Positions 1 to 10,284 of a stretch of DNA of 64,000 nucleotides are shown here, in pieces (within the stretch, counting starts at the first letter, position 1; each line of letters begins with the position of its first letter). The position numbers were made by a program, and so were the translations under genes. The notes beneath the pieces were generated by a model that worked only from the letters and a program-made list of their open reading frames with translations, searched no databases and was not told the DNA's origin. This DNA is from Rhipidocladum racemiflorum (Eukaryota; Streptophyta; Magnoliopsida; Poales; Poaceae), in contig JAYEVF010000031.1 in NCBI GenBank assembly GCA_036346355.1, positions 868,001-932,000 of the forward strand, in the 5' to 3' direction.

Positions 1-454
1 GGCTTCCCGATTGAGGAAACAGCAGGGGGAAGATGTGGGGAGCCCCTCTAGGGCAGCAAGGGGAGGTGGAGAGGGATGGGGGAGGGTGCAAGAGGCTAAG
101 GGAGGTGGCGGCTAGGGAGGAGGAGGCAATGGGGTGGAGGGGAAACAAGTGGGGGCTAGGGCTAGGGAGGGGACTTGTTTGGGGCGCAGGTAGGGCTAGG
201 GCAGCAGTTTTGCTATCCTAGACCACCTCCAAAAGGCCCAAATATATCCCACCTTCGGCCCACATGGACCCCCCAAGGCCCGAACTCCCCCGGAAGGCCC
301 AATTCCCCTCCAGAAAGGCCCAAAATCCCCCGGAAAGGCCCAAAATCCCTCGGAAAGGCCCACACTTGCAGAAACGGCACAAAAACATGTTACAAGAGTC
401 GTACCTTATGGCCGAGATCGAAAATGACTCATACCGTCATTCCGTTGTATCACA
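1..454 (-). repeat. 3' LTR, right part (element N1, non-autonomous family)
   Basis: This is the right-hand part of an LTR cut by the window start. It is a near copy of 6290-6713: the same G-rich tract followed by a run of AAGGCCC-rich sequence, and both end in GTATCACA. To its right is a C-run (CCCCCCC at 458-464), which on the minus strand is a polypurine tract directly before the LTR. That makes this the 3' LTR of a minus-strand element whose 5' LTR is 4274-6713. A GATTCGA-CC-TCGAATC inverted repeat (474-489) lies just inside. The terminal ATCACA differs from the GTGTCACA end of most other family members. No coding function. Confidence 0.85.
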
Positions 455-3400
455 TTCTCCCCCCCTTAAACAGGATTCGACCTCGAATCCGAAGAACGCC
501 AAAATCATTAACAAAGTCCCCAAGGGACAAAGAACTTCCTTGCAACACCAAAACATTCACACAAAGATTTAAACCGAAACGAGTTCTCAAAAGCAACACA
601 TGGCGAGAAAATGTCGATTTAGCTCAACAGAGTGCAACCTCTCACGGTTCCACCTTCACTTCAATTGCCAAAAAGACCACGAAAGAAAACGGTCTCACAC
701 TCCTCATTCGATACATTACTTGGCACTAACGTGCCCAATCCCTTTAATCGAAACTACTCTCCAAAAGCACACGGTACTAGCCTCTGGAACCCTCTCTCGT
801 GGTTTGCCGTATTCAAGGCGACGACGAACCAGCGAGACACTACACTCCAAGACAACCTTTGTTTGAACAAACAGGGTTAAAACCATGCAAAAGATTGATC
901 TTTTAGAAAAGACCAATACCCACCACTAACATCAAAAGGGGAAAGCTTTCTTTAAAACCAAGGTTCTTAAAACCCGCAAGAATAGTAACAACCGAAGAAA
1001 AACGCTACGGTTGACTCAACTCGCTCATAGATCAGCGACAAAAGATCCAATACGCTTCGAAAAGGAAAAGCAGTTACTAGCAACCACCAAGTGGTCCACT
1101 AGTAACTTAATCAACCCTACCGAGGAACACATCAACGACTCAATACCCAAGGAGGTTTGCATTGAGTCCAACACAACCTTCCTTTACTCCTCACCTTTAA
1201 CCTATTTACGATCCACTACTAACAACACCTAATGCTTAGGTCGATAACAACCCATACTGGATTTCTCTTCCAAGCGGGTCTCGCCCTCAAGCTCTTCCAC
1301 CCAAGGACTAAAACAAGGACACAACGATTGGATAAACTCAACCACAAACCAACATACCAGAAATTCTTCATTCTTTCATACTGGAAAGAATCGGACATCT
1401 CGATTCATGACATGAATGCACACCTTTCAAGAGCACTTCGGATTAGTCATGTATCCATACATGACTTTCTCAACGACCTGGCTCAACGACTCCTTTATCA
1501 TTAAACATCGATAAACGATGTCATGTTTCCCTTTTCACCATTCATTCATCATGTAACAACCAGTACCGAATAGTCATTCACCAAACGACTTCTTCGGTAT
1601 CAAAGAATTGAAACACCATTAACATCGAAGGTTGCGGAAATTCATATAGACCATGACTGCAACACCGTTAGCAGGAAAACACCACGTCATAACAGAACCC
1701 TCAATTACTTTAAAGCTAAACTTGAAAAACCTCGAATTTTAACAAAAATCAGAATTTTGTAAAATAACATCGACTCCAAAGTCAAGCATCTGCACACACA
1801 ACCGCCACAAATTTTCTCAAAGAGAAAGGGAAACTCATTTCCAAAAAGAATACTTTACCAACAAAAAAGCACTGATGAAATATCCCTGAAATCCACCTTT
1901 TGAAGCACACGCAAACACTAGACGCATTTTCCAAATAACTCCAACTATAGCCAAATAGAGTTACACATCAAGGGCATAACTCAAAAGTTTCCAACACAAC
2001 CCGTTATGACCAACTACTTCCTTTTAAATATTTATTCCAAAGGTAATTTAGTGTGAGCGCGAAAGAGCGCGACCCACTCAAAAACTTTTGGGTGTAAATC
2101 CATACTCATAGCACAAACTAAACAAGTTAGCCAAATCCAAAGGTTGGTACCCATCACTACGAGTTTTAGGGAAAACTTGGCAACACAACACAGGGAATAC
2201 CTTAACCGAACGCATTCAACCAAAAATGGCAAACAACCAAACCAGTTTAAAAGCTTTTAAACACAAGCTCAGCATTCGAAACTTAATCAATTAATGAATG
2301 ATTTCAACAAGTGAATATCATCTCCATAAGACAAAAATTCGTAAACATGATTCTAAGGTATACACTCATTAAGGATTAAATTCTACATCATGTTAATTAT
2401 CCATGGTTCACTCCATCACAACATGTTATAATAACCTCCATTTTAACAATGGCTTCCAAGAAGTAATCTAAACAATTACCACCACTACTAAGTCATCAAT
2501 ATCAATAAATGGGCATAACCATAAAAACAACTACATTGTTTTTAGTTACACTATCTATATATCATAACAAATTGTCGCTACACAACATACTCCAACTATT
2601 AAAATAAATTTAATAGGTTAGACCATCCCAATACTTTAGCAATATTATAAACAGCAAATCCTATGTCTTCACAATTGACATCGATACTAGCATTATAGGA
2701 ACACAACTGCACTTCCAAGTATACTAAATAGTTTGCAACATAATATATAACAACTTTAATCAACTTCCAAGTTAAAGTCACTAGCCAACACGATTAAATT
2801 TCTCTATTAACACTTTACATTAGAACATCTTTAAACAACCGGTAAAGTTTCTTTAACAATTTTAGTAGTATACATCATCTTAATGTTCTCACTATGCGTC
2901 AAGGTTTAAAACTTTAAACACTATCAATGGTCATCTTCTCATTAAGTAAAAGTAGCATGCTACCTCATATTTAACATAAAGCTACAAATTATAAGCATGA
3001 ACAGTCACACATTTAATCATTCTTGCTATAGTGTAATCTACAACACGAGGAATTCATTTAATCTTAAGCTAAAGATAATCAATTACATTTAATTGATTCA
3101 ACTCACCAATTAACTTAGGAGTACACCAATTCCATAAACCACATTATTACATACTACGTAAAGTGCTAAACAACCATTTTCACTTTGGACAAACAGGATG
3201 CAACTCAACTTTAAAGATAACCACAACTCAAGATCAAGAACGAACACCGATAAACAGTTTCTCCTTTCCAGGCAAGGAAGAAAAAAAAACAAAACAAAAC
3301 TCCAACAGAAATGCAGGAGAGCTCAACTCTCAAATTCCCGACTTTGATAGCCCAAAAACTCTTTAAGCAATCTCAAGATTCATACTTCTAAGAAGGAAGA

Positions 3401-4273
3401 AGGATGCACCAGGGAAAACCAAATGTTCAACCAAATCTTTTCCGATAAAGATTCACAACTTAGCTCCACCCAACCTAAGGTCGGCACTAGGGGAAACTTC
3501 AACTCTTTTCTGAGATAGGGAGACAACAACCGCATATGTTTCCTCCCCAAGACAATCCACAATAACGCGCAAACCGGGTGTCAAAGCAAAAAAAAATTGC
3601 GACCAAAAGACACGCAACACAAAACTCTTTTTCTTCGTCTTCAACCAAAGACGACAAAACCAAAACCACCAAAAGAACTATCGGTGAGTATCCAAAACCG
3701 AACACTTTTTCTTTTATTTCAACCAACCAAAACCGTTCGTCAAAACGGCAAAGGAAATTCGGAGGGTCAATCCACAACTTTACTACTCGACTCCAACCAA
3801 CTACCCAATCTACGACAGAAAGGATAAGCACTCTCCCAACAGGATGTTAAAAGTCCATCGGTGATGGCACTAACCGGCCACACCGTCAAACCCAACAATA
3901 CTACAAACAACAGAAGGTGACCAAAACCCTTTCGGCACCACAACCCACATAATCTCAAATGTATCAACACAATCAATTCTTTCATAAACATAGCAACATA
4001 TATTACCAAATGTAACATTCAACATCAAAGCTTAAATACAACATTTAAGCGTAAAGCAACGGTACCCATACCCATTCCTACTGTGCAACAAAGTGTGTCA
4101 AGTTTTAAATTAATTATTCCACTTACACAAGTTTTAATGTTGCTATCCTATGGCAAAGTTTTAAGTAAAACCTAAGCCATGTTTCTAGGTTATCCCACTT
4201 CATATTTTAGTTGAACCTATAGTATGACACTAAATACACATTCCAGGGACCTACAACCTTCGAGATACCAAGC
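455..4273 (-). mobile_element. Internal region of non-autonomous LTR element N1 (no coding capacity)
   Basis: This is 3.8 kb of AT-rich sequence between two LTRs with no open frame resembling gag, protease, RT, RNase H or integrase on either strand. The longest frames are short and unrelated to known proteins. It is similar along its length to 39304-42097 and 49453-53552, so it is a conserved non-coding core and not a random deletion product. It carries the 22-bp hairpin at 1445-1466. Near the 5' LTR (right end) the primer site is damaged: a TGGTATC start is visible on the minus strand, but the following bases differ from the TGGTATCAGAGC seen in sister copies. Organisation matches large retrotransposon derivatives (LARDs); mobilisation by an autonomous relative is inferred. 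Confidence 0.8.
1445..1466. other. Conserved internal hairpin, copy 1
   Basis: AGTCATGTAT and ATACATGACT are perfect 10-bp arms separated by CC. A second short inverted repeat, ATTCATG-A-CATGAAT, lies about 40 bp upstream. The same two structures occur at the equivalent place in the other two non-coding internal regions (40548-40569 and 50422-50443). This copy has G and C where the 40548 copy has A and T, at positions that pair with each other. Possible role in RNA packaging or dimerisation; that is inference. Confidence 0.7.
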
Positions 4274-6713
4274 TGTAACACCCCGGCTTTTACTAAGCCC
4301 GAATGTCACCAAACATAGACCATAACACATTTAATACCATAGTTTAAGGTAAATTACAGCAAGTAATCATTTAGAATAATTGAAAATTTTGACAGCATCT
4401 CCTTTGTTTATGCATGAAACTTAACAACATAACATCATATCAATATGTAGGACAAACAAGATCTCCATACGCAGCGATAATGATAGCTAATCATCAACTA
4501 AAACATCAATAAGCATCGCTAGCAAAAGAATAAGCATCAAATTAAGTCTAGGAAGATATAACAATTCACTCCATAGCGCCACATGATACACATGAAACAA
4601 CCAAACATAAAGACCATACACTAATGATTATTGTAATACTTATTGCCGTGTCTCCAAAACAGATGAAATAGCTAGATTATGATACTACGTGGAGGAGTGT
4701 AGCTAAATCCCTTTCCTGCGCGCCGATTTCATGGTACCTAAAGAAACAAACAACGAAAACACAAGCGTGAGTTCATAACTCAGCAAAGTGTATTGTAATG
4801 GATCAACAAGGATCAAGACAACAAACCATCATCCCAGTCTCCAAAGTTACATCACAACACATCATATTTAACATTATATACACCCTTTAAAACAACATGT
4901 TAATCATCTCATGAGCATCTCATGACTACTCTCATCATCATCTCATAAACTTCTTCATTTATGTATATCATTCATGCAATGCAATGCACAAGTCTCCTGG
5001 AATTCTCATACCGGTATGGTTGAGTGCACACCCGTCGGCATGCACCCTTTTCCCCCTTCCATCCCGAAGATGGAGGGTGCCTATCACTTGCTTCCATTCA
5101 CCTCGGTGATGGAATCACGATGTAGGACTTACTCAAAAGAATAGCCCCGGACTAGTCATAACGGTTCTCACCGACCCTACCGGAATAGTTATGACTTATC
5201 TCACCGGACGGCCACGAAAATATGCCATGTATGCAAAATGGACAGCATCGTATACATAAATCGAAATATTGCATATCAACACATGGCATCTCAACATGTA
5301 GGACCGTATTCAACAATTGACGGTTACCATTCAAAACATGGCATGTGAATCATTTATCAACAACAAACATTTTTAATCATGGCATGAAGACACCATAGCA
5401 TCGACAACATTAAAATCATGGCCTAAGGACATCCTATCAAATATAACATGTAATTCATGGCAAGACAACCTGTTATCTAGTCCAAATACTATCAAGCAAT
5501 TCTAGCAACACGTATAACATACAATCCACGCAACACACTTGCCTTCAACCACGGGCAACGGAGTGACGAGAGGTTGAGGGCACTCCCGGAGGCACACCAC
5601 CTGCAAACACGTGCCACACACTCAAATCGAGTCCACAAAATAGCACACATATATCCCACTACCCGACTTAAACACAACTCCTAAAATCAGAAAACAGCAA
5701 ATCTGTCCCTTCGGGATAGCAGCCTTCCAATGGGCATAAATTCTGTTCTAGGACTCCAAATTGAATAAACAAGTACATCCTCACGTAGCTTAGGAAATTT
5801 CCCAACTTTTTATAGTTATAGGGAAATACTGATTCGGACTCTAATGTTGTTTAATCTACAAAATACCGTGATCTATTCCAATCACGTCACATATTTTAAC
5901 ACGCTCGGTAAAACAGACATAACATTCAAACGGCTGATCGGAATTTAACATTCTTTATGTCCACGGAAATATAATTAAATTGCCTACAACTTCCTCAACG
6001 TCCTTACGACCAGATTCCAACTCTAAATTGGCGAAAACGCCTGCCCTAGTTCGGGTTCCCAATCTGCCCGAACAGAACGTGAATACAACTCTAGTTTTCA
6101 TCAAATCTACCCCATGGCGGCACCTCCCTTGATCTAAAAACATGAAATCCATCCCTATATCAGTACCTAGACCCAATTCCTCAGATCCGCTACGACATAC
6201 CTCTTCCCGTTGAACAACGAACACCGAAAACGCTCCTCCCGGCTTCCCGATCGTCCTCCTCCCGCCGGAACCGCCGGATCTCCTCGTCGCGTGTCTTCCC
6301 GATGGAGGAAACAGCAGGGGGAAGAAGTGCGGAGCCCCTCTAGGGCAGCAAGGGGAGGTGGAGAGGGATGGGGGAGGGCGCAAGAGGCTAAGGGGGGTGG
6401 CGGCTAGGGAGGAGGAGGCAATGGGGTGGAGGGGAAACAAGTGGGGGCCAGGGCTAGGGAGGGGACTTGTTTGGGGTGCAGGTAGGGCTAGGGCAGCAGT
6501 TTTGCTGTCCTAGACGACCTCTAAAAGGCCCAAATATGTCCCACAGACCCCCCAAGGCCCGAACTGCCCCGGAAGGCCCAATTCCCCTCCGGAAAGGCCC
6601 AAAATCCCCCGGAAAGGGCCACACTTGCAAAAACGGCGCAAAAACATGTGACAAAAGTCGTACCTTGTGGCCGAGATAAAAAATGACTCATACCGTCATT
6701 CCGTAGTATCACA
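4274..6713 (-). repeat. 5' LTR of element N1 (2.44 kb)
   Basis: The LTR starts TGTAACACCCCGG and ends GTATCACA on the plus strand, so in element orientation it runs TG...CA. The last ~430 bp match 1-454 closely apart from small indels, giving a pair. The right end abuts coding sequence of a gypsy integrase (element G1) at 6714, so N1 inserted into that gene. The LTR contains the hairpin series at 5007-5197 and a CTGTCCC/GGGATAG inverted repeat near 5703. The left target duplication lies outside the window; the right one would be CATGC (6714-6718). Confidence 0.88.
5007..5197. other. LTR hairpin series, copy in N1
   Basis: In order: the 12-bp palindrome CATACCGGTATG (5007-5018); GTGCACACC/GG..TGCAC with loop CGTC; CCTTCCATC/GATGGAGGG; TTCCATTCACC/GGTGATGGAA; and an AGTCATAAC...GTTATGACT stem. 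The same order occurs in the other complete LTRs of this family (see the finding). The second stem is partly broken here. Confidence 0.65.
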
Positions 6714-7068
6714 CATGCTTCATGCGAGTCCACCAAAATATCGGCCTCAAATCTTGGTACATTTTGTTACTGCCTAGATGAATTGTGAACAAAGAGTTGT
6801 GGGCTTCATCCATGATCTCCCGTTTCAACTCTTGGTTATCCAGGACAACTATGCGCTGGCCGAACCACAAAGTCCCCTGATCGTCCAGGCGGAATTCAGC
6901 AGTCTGGCCAGAATTTACCTTGTCGCGAATTTGGGTGATACCCACATCCTCCCTTTGAGTTTCCCGAATCTGCTCAAGTAATGTGGACTTCAATTCCACA
7001 TTAGCCAAAGATCCTTCTTCTATCATCTCCAAGTTGAGTTTCCGAAATTCAGCACAAAGAGTGGCACT
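6714..7068 (-). pseudogene. Gypsy integrase N-terminal part (element G1), disrupted by N1
   Basis: The minus strand encodes the linker after RNase H and the start of integrase. A frame from 7032 to 6709 includes DDQGTLWFGQRIVV and then a HNSLFTIHLGSNKMYQDL motif, the His-His half of the HHCC zinc finger that opens Ty3/gypsy integrases. The frame stops making sense after WWTRMK, exactly where the N1 LTR begins at 6713. The Cys-Cys half, the DDE core and the C-terminal domain are therefore missing here and should lie left of the window. Non-functional by insertion. Confidence 0.85.
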
Positions 7069-7532
7069 CTAGGATTCAAGAACGAGGCAATTGCATTGAG
7101 CTTTGTGACTCAACGCGTCAGCCACCACATTGGCTTTCCCTGGATGGTAATGTACTTCTAGGTTGTAGTCTTTAATTAGCTCAAAACATATTCTCTGCCT
7201 CATATTCAAATCTGCCTGAGTGAAGATATACTTGAGACTTTGGTGATCGGTGTAGATATTACACTTGTTTCCCAGGAGATAGTGGCGCCAGATTTTTAAG
7301 GCATGCACCACTGCTGTAAGCTCCAGATCATGAGTGGGGTAGTGTTCTTCATGATGCTTCAACTGTCAGGATGCATAGGCAACAACCCGGCTAGCTTGCA
7401 TGAGCACGCAGCCAAGGCCGATGCCGGACGCATCACAATACACATCGAACGGCTTGTGGATATCCGCCTGGGTAAGGACAGGAGTTGTAGTCAGGCACTG
7501 CTTTAATGTCTCAAACGCTTCGCTCACGACCC
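7069..7532 (-). pseudogene. Gypsy RNase H domain (element G1)
   Basis: The minus-strand translation shows PFDVYCDASGIGLGCVLMQ (the first acidic residue of the RT-linked RNase H), then HYPTHDLELTAVVHALKIWR, YTDHQSLKYIFTQ and HYHPGKANVVADALSHK, the usual order of motifs in Ty3/gypsy RNase H. One in-frame TGA (near 7369) follows VVAYAS, where relatives usually have Arg; CGA to TGA is the simplest change. The domain is in the same polyprotein as the RT upstream (7533-8774) but separated from it by a stop or frame change at about 7533. Enzyme role: removes the RNA strand during reverse transcription. Confidence 0.88.
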
Positions 7533-8774
7533 TCACGACCACTTGAATTCCACACCTTTCTTCAGTAGCTCTGTCATGGGCTTGGCAATCTTCGAGAACT
7601 CCTGAATGAAGCGGCGATAATAGCCAGCAAGCCCGAGGAAACTACGAATCTTGATGACTGTTTTGGGTTGCTCCCATTTGAGGACATCCTGTACTTTGCT
7701 TGGGTCGACATCAACGCCTCGCTCAGAGAGGACGTGTCCCAAGAAAGATACTTCCTTCAGCCAGAACTCGCACTTGCTGAACTTGGCATAAAGGCGATGT
7801 TCCCGTAGTCTTCCGAGAACGATATGATGATGCTTAGCGTGCTCTTCTTCATTGGCCGAATAGACCAGGATGTCATCAATGAATATGACCACAAAAGAAT
7901 CCAACTCCTCCATGAAGATGGAATTCATGAGGTACATAAAATACGCCGGCGCGTTCGTCAGACCAAATGACATGACGGTGTACTCATATAACCCATATCG
8001 AGTGGAGAATGCTGTCTTTGGGACATCTTCAGCCTGAATCTTGATCTGATGGTACCTGAGCCTCAAGTCAATCTTGGAGAATAGCCGTGCACCAGCAAGC
8101 TGATTAAACAGGATATCAATCCGAGGCAGAGGGTAGTTGTTCTTGGCCGTGACGGCATTCAGCGGTCGATAATCAACACAAAGTCGAAGAGAGCCGTCCT
8201 TCTTGGTCAAAAAGAGGGCCGAGCAGCCCCAAGGTGAGGAGCTCGGATGAATGAACCCCTTGTCCATCAACTCCTTCAGTTGCTTCTTCAACTCGGCCAA
8301 TTCATTTGGCGACATCCGGTACGACTGCTTGGATATGGGAGCCGTACTGGGCTGAAGCTCCACCACGAATTCGATGTCCTGATCAGGTGGCATCCTTGGT
8401 AATTCTGCTGGGAATACATCCGGGTACTCAGACACCATGGGAATGGACTCTAACTCCTCAACTTTGGTACCGTTCAAGGAACAGAGAGCGGCCCCGCCAT
8501 CATCGAGAAATAGGGTCAATTGGTCGCCCATTGGTCCCTTGAGCGAGATGGAGCAACGAGAACAATCCAGGATGGCTCGTAGACGGGTGAGCCAATTCAT
8601 TCCCAAAATGGCATCCATCCCACGCATTTCAAGGAGCAGCAAATTGACAAGGAAAGAAACCCCGCAGATTTGCACAACGGCCTTCTGGATCATTTGATTG
8701 GCAGAAACCCTTGAACCTGGTGCCTCAATTAGGAAAGAGGTTTTGCTACCACTCACTTCCAATTGATGTTGCAT
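7533..8774 (-). pseudogene. Gypsy protease end and reverse transcriptase (element G1)
   Basis: This 413-codon frame begins inside the aspartic protease (the ILGMNWL flap-side motif lies near residue 57) and continues into RT. Visible RT motifs are YRMSPNELAELKKQ, GFIHPSSSPWG, LCVDYRPLNAVT, LPRIDILFNQLAGA, FSKIDLRLRYHQ, MSFGLTNAP and FIDDILVY (the catalytic Asp pair is at residues ~300-301, plus-strand bases 7872-7877), then FLGHVLSERGV and FLGLAGYYRRFI. This is Ty3/gypsy RT. The frame joins the gag frame (8753-9945) by a one-base shift exactly at the protease active site. It closes after VEFKWS. RT looks nearly intact, but the polyprotein is broken. Confidence 0.92.
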
Positions 8775-9945
8775 GACGAAACCCTTGCTAATGAAAGAAT
8801 GGGAAGCCCCGAATCAAACAAAACCCTAGCAGCATGTCCCTCTATGTACAACGTACCAGTCAGTACAGTGGCGCCCTCGGGAATTGCCTCAGCATCCACA
8901 TAGTTGACGCGGCCACGGTTCGGCGCAGGAAGTGGAGATGGCATAGTCGCGCCTTGAGGTCTTGGGGCATTAGGGTTGTTGCCCCGCCTTGGAAATGGGC
9001 AGTTGCGGATGAAGTGCCCCGCACGTCCGCAGTTGTAGCACGGGCCCGGTCCAAAGCCTGTCACCACCCGCACTCCCGACTGTGGCTGAGGAGGATGAGG
9101 AGCAGCAACAGGAGGGCGAGCCACTCTAGCCGGTAGAGAAGGCACAGGAATAGGGGCCCTTGGTGGTTGAAGAGCAACCCGGGCCCGCTGTGAGCTGCCA
9201 CCGGCTGAGTACTGAACCGCCCTCTTCCGCTTCTTCTCATCTTGATGGCTCCTCATCTTGTGCTCCACAGTAATCGCCCGACTCACCATGGCATTGAAGT
9301 CGGCGAAGTCACACACAGAGAGTCGGTCTTGCATCTTCGCCGTCAACCCATTCATGAAGCGGCTCTGCTTCTTCTCATCCGGGTAGTTGAATTCTCGTGA
9401 GTAGTCAATCACGGACTTGCCCAACTGCTTGAGGGCCAGAAATTGCTGCTTCTTGATGTCCATGAGTCCTTTCGGGATGTGGTACGCCCGGAAGGCCTCA
9501 CGGAACTCCGCCCATGTAACTCGGTGTCCAGCAGGCTGCATCACCAAGAAATTGGCCCACCATGCTCCGACGGGACCCTGAAGCTGCTGCGCTGCGAATG
9601 GGGCCTTCTGAAGGTCCTCGCAGTGGATAAGAGCAAATTTCTGCTCTATCGTGCGGAGCCAGTCGTTGGCCTCCAACGGGTCACTGGCCCTGGAGAACGT
9701 CGGCGGCTGAGTGTGCAGAAAGTCCAGGTAGCCGTTTGGTCGGCCTCGCCCTTCACCGCGGCCACCCGGAGCAGCCTGATTCTGGACAAGCATCTCCAAG
9801 ATCCGGTTAGTGGTCTGCTGGTTCTGCTCTGAATGCAGTAACACGTCCAGCAGGTTGGGAGGAGGAGGCGGATCGCTACCGCTAGGCTAAGATCGCCCAG
9901 CGCCATCATCGCCTCCCAAACCGCCTCGGGTCCTCGTTCTGTCAC
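8753..9945 (-). pseudogene. Gypsy gag and start of protease (element G1)
   Basis: The most likely start is ATG at 9945 (MTERGPEAVWEAMMALGD). The frame shifts near 9870 into the 363-codon frame 9844-8753. Visible are the capsid/gag segment with PPTFSRASDPLEANDWLR and VTWAEFREAFRAYHIPKGL, a basic stretch DEKKRKRAV, a Pro-rich region, and a complete CCHC zinc knuckle CYNCGRAGHFIRNC. The protease active site DSG follows at VLFDSG. Directly after it the frame reads LPILS, while the frame one base over reads ASHSFIS as expected. One G appears lost from a G-run. Gag packages the element RNA. Confidence 0.9.
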
Positions 9946-10284
9946 CAGTCAAGGTCAGACAACAAGAGTCAGAATCACATGGAAAGGACAGGTCTTAAAC
10001 TTAATAAACCGCAAACTACCCCCAAGTCAGACTGTAGCACTCCGCACTGGAGTCCAACAAGTCTAACACACCCAAAAATACAACTCGTGATGCAAACTGC
10101 ATGGCATATGCATGACATGACATGAATGCACGATTCCAACGTGTCCCTCAGTCGATACTTATATACATAGGGCAGGATACAAATACTACCTTCTATCTAA
10201 TGCAAAATGACAGTCCTAATCAGTTCCCTAAATGGTTGTCAAGTTTCGGGTTCGTCTTCATGCACCTTGCTCTGATACCAGCGC
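9946..10284 (-). other. G1 leader with primer-binding site
   Basis: This is the untranslated stretch between gag and the 5' LTR of G1. GCTCTGATACCA at 10269-10280 is, on the minus strand, TGGTATCAGAGC, the complement of the 3' end of initiator Met-tRNA. That is the usual primer for many plant gypsy and copia elements, and it fixes the LTR end at 10285. Nothing else is recognised in the leader. Confidence 0.85.

Noticed and set aside
6210..6407. Arg/Gly-rich frames in the G-rich LTR end (also 33-221, 15022-15319, 38758-39148)
   Set aside because: Composition-driven frames in the same place of several LTR copies, with frame shifts between copies.
9443..9832. Plus-strand 129-codon frame
   Set aside because: Shadow of the gag gene on the opposite strand.
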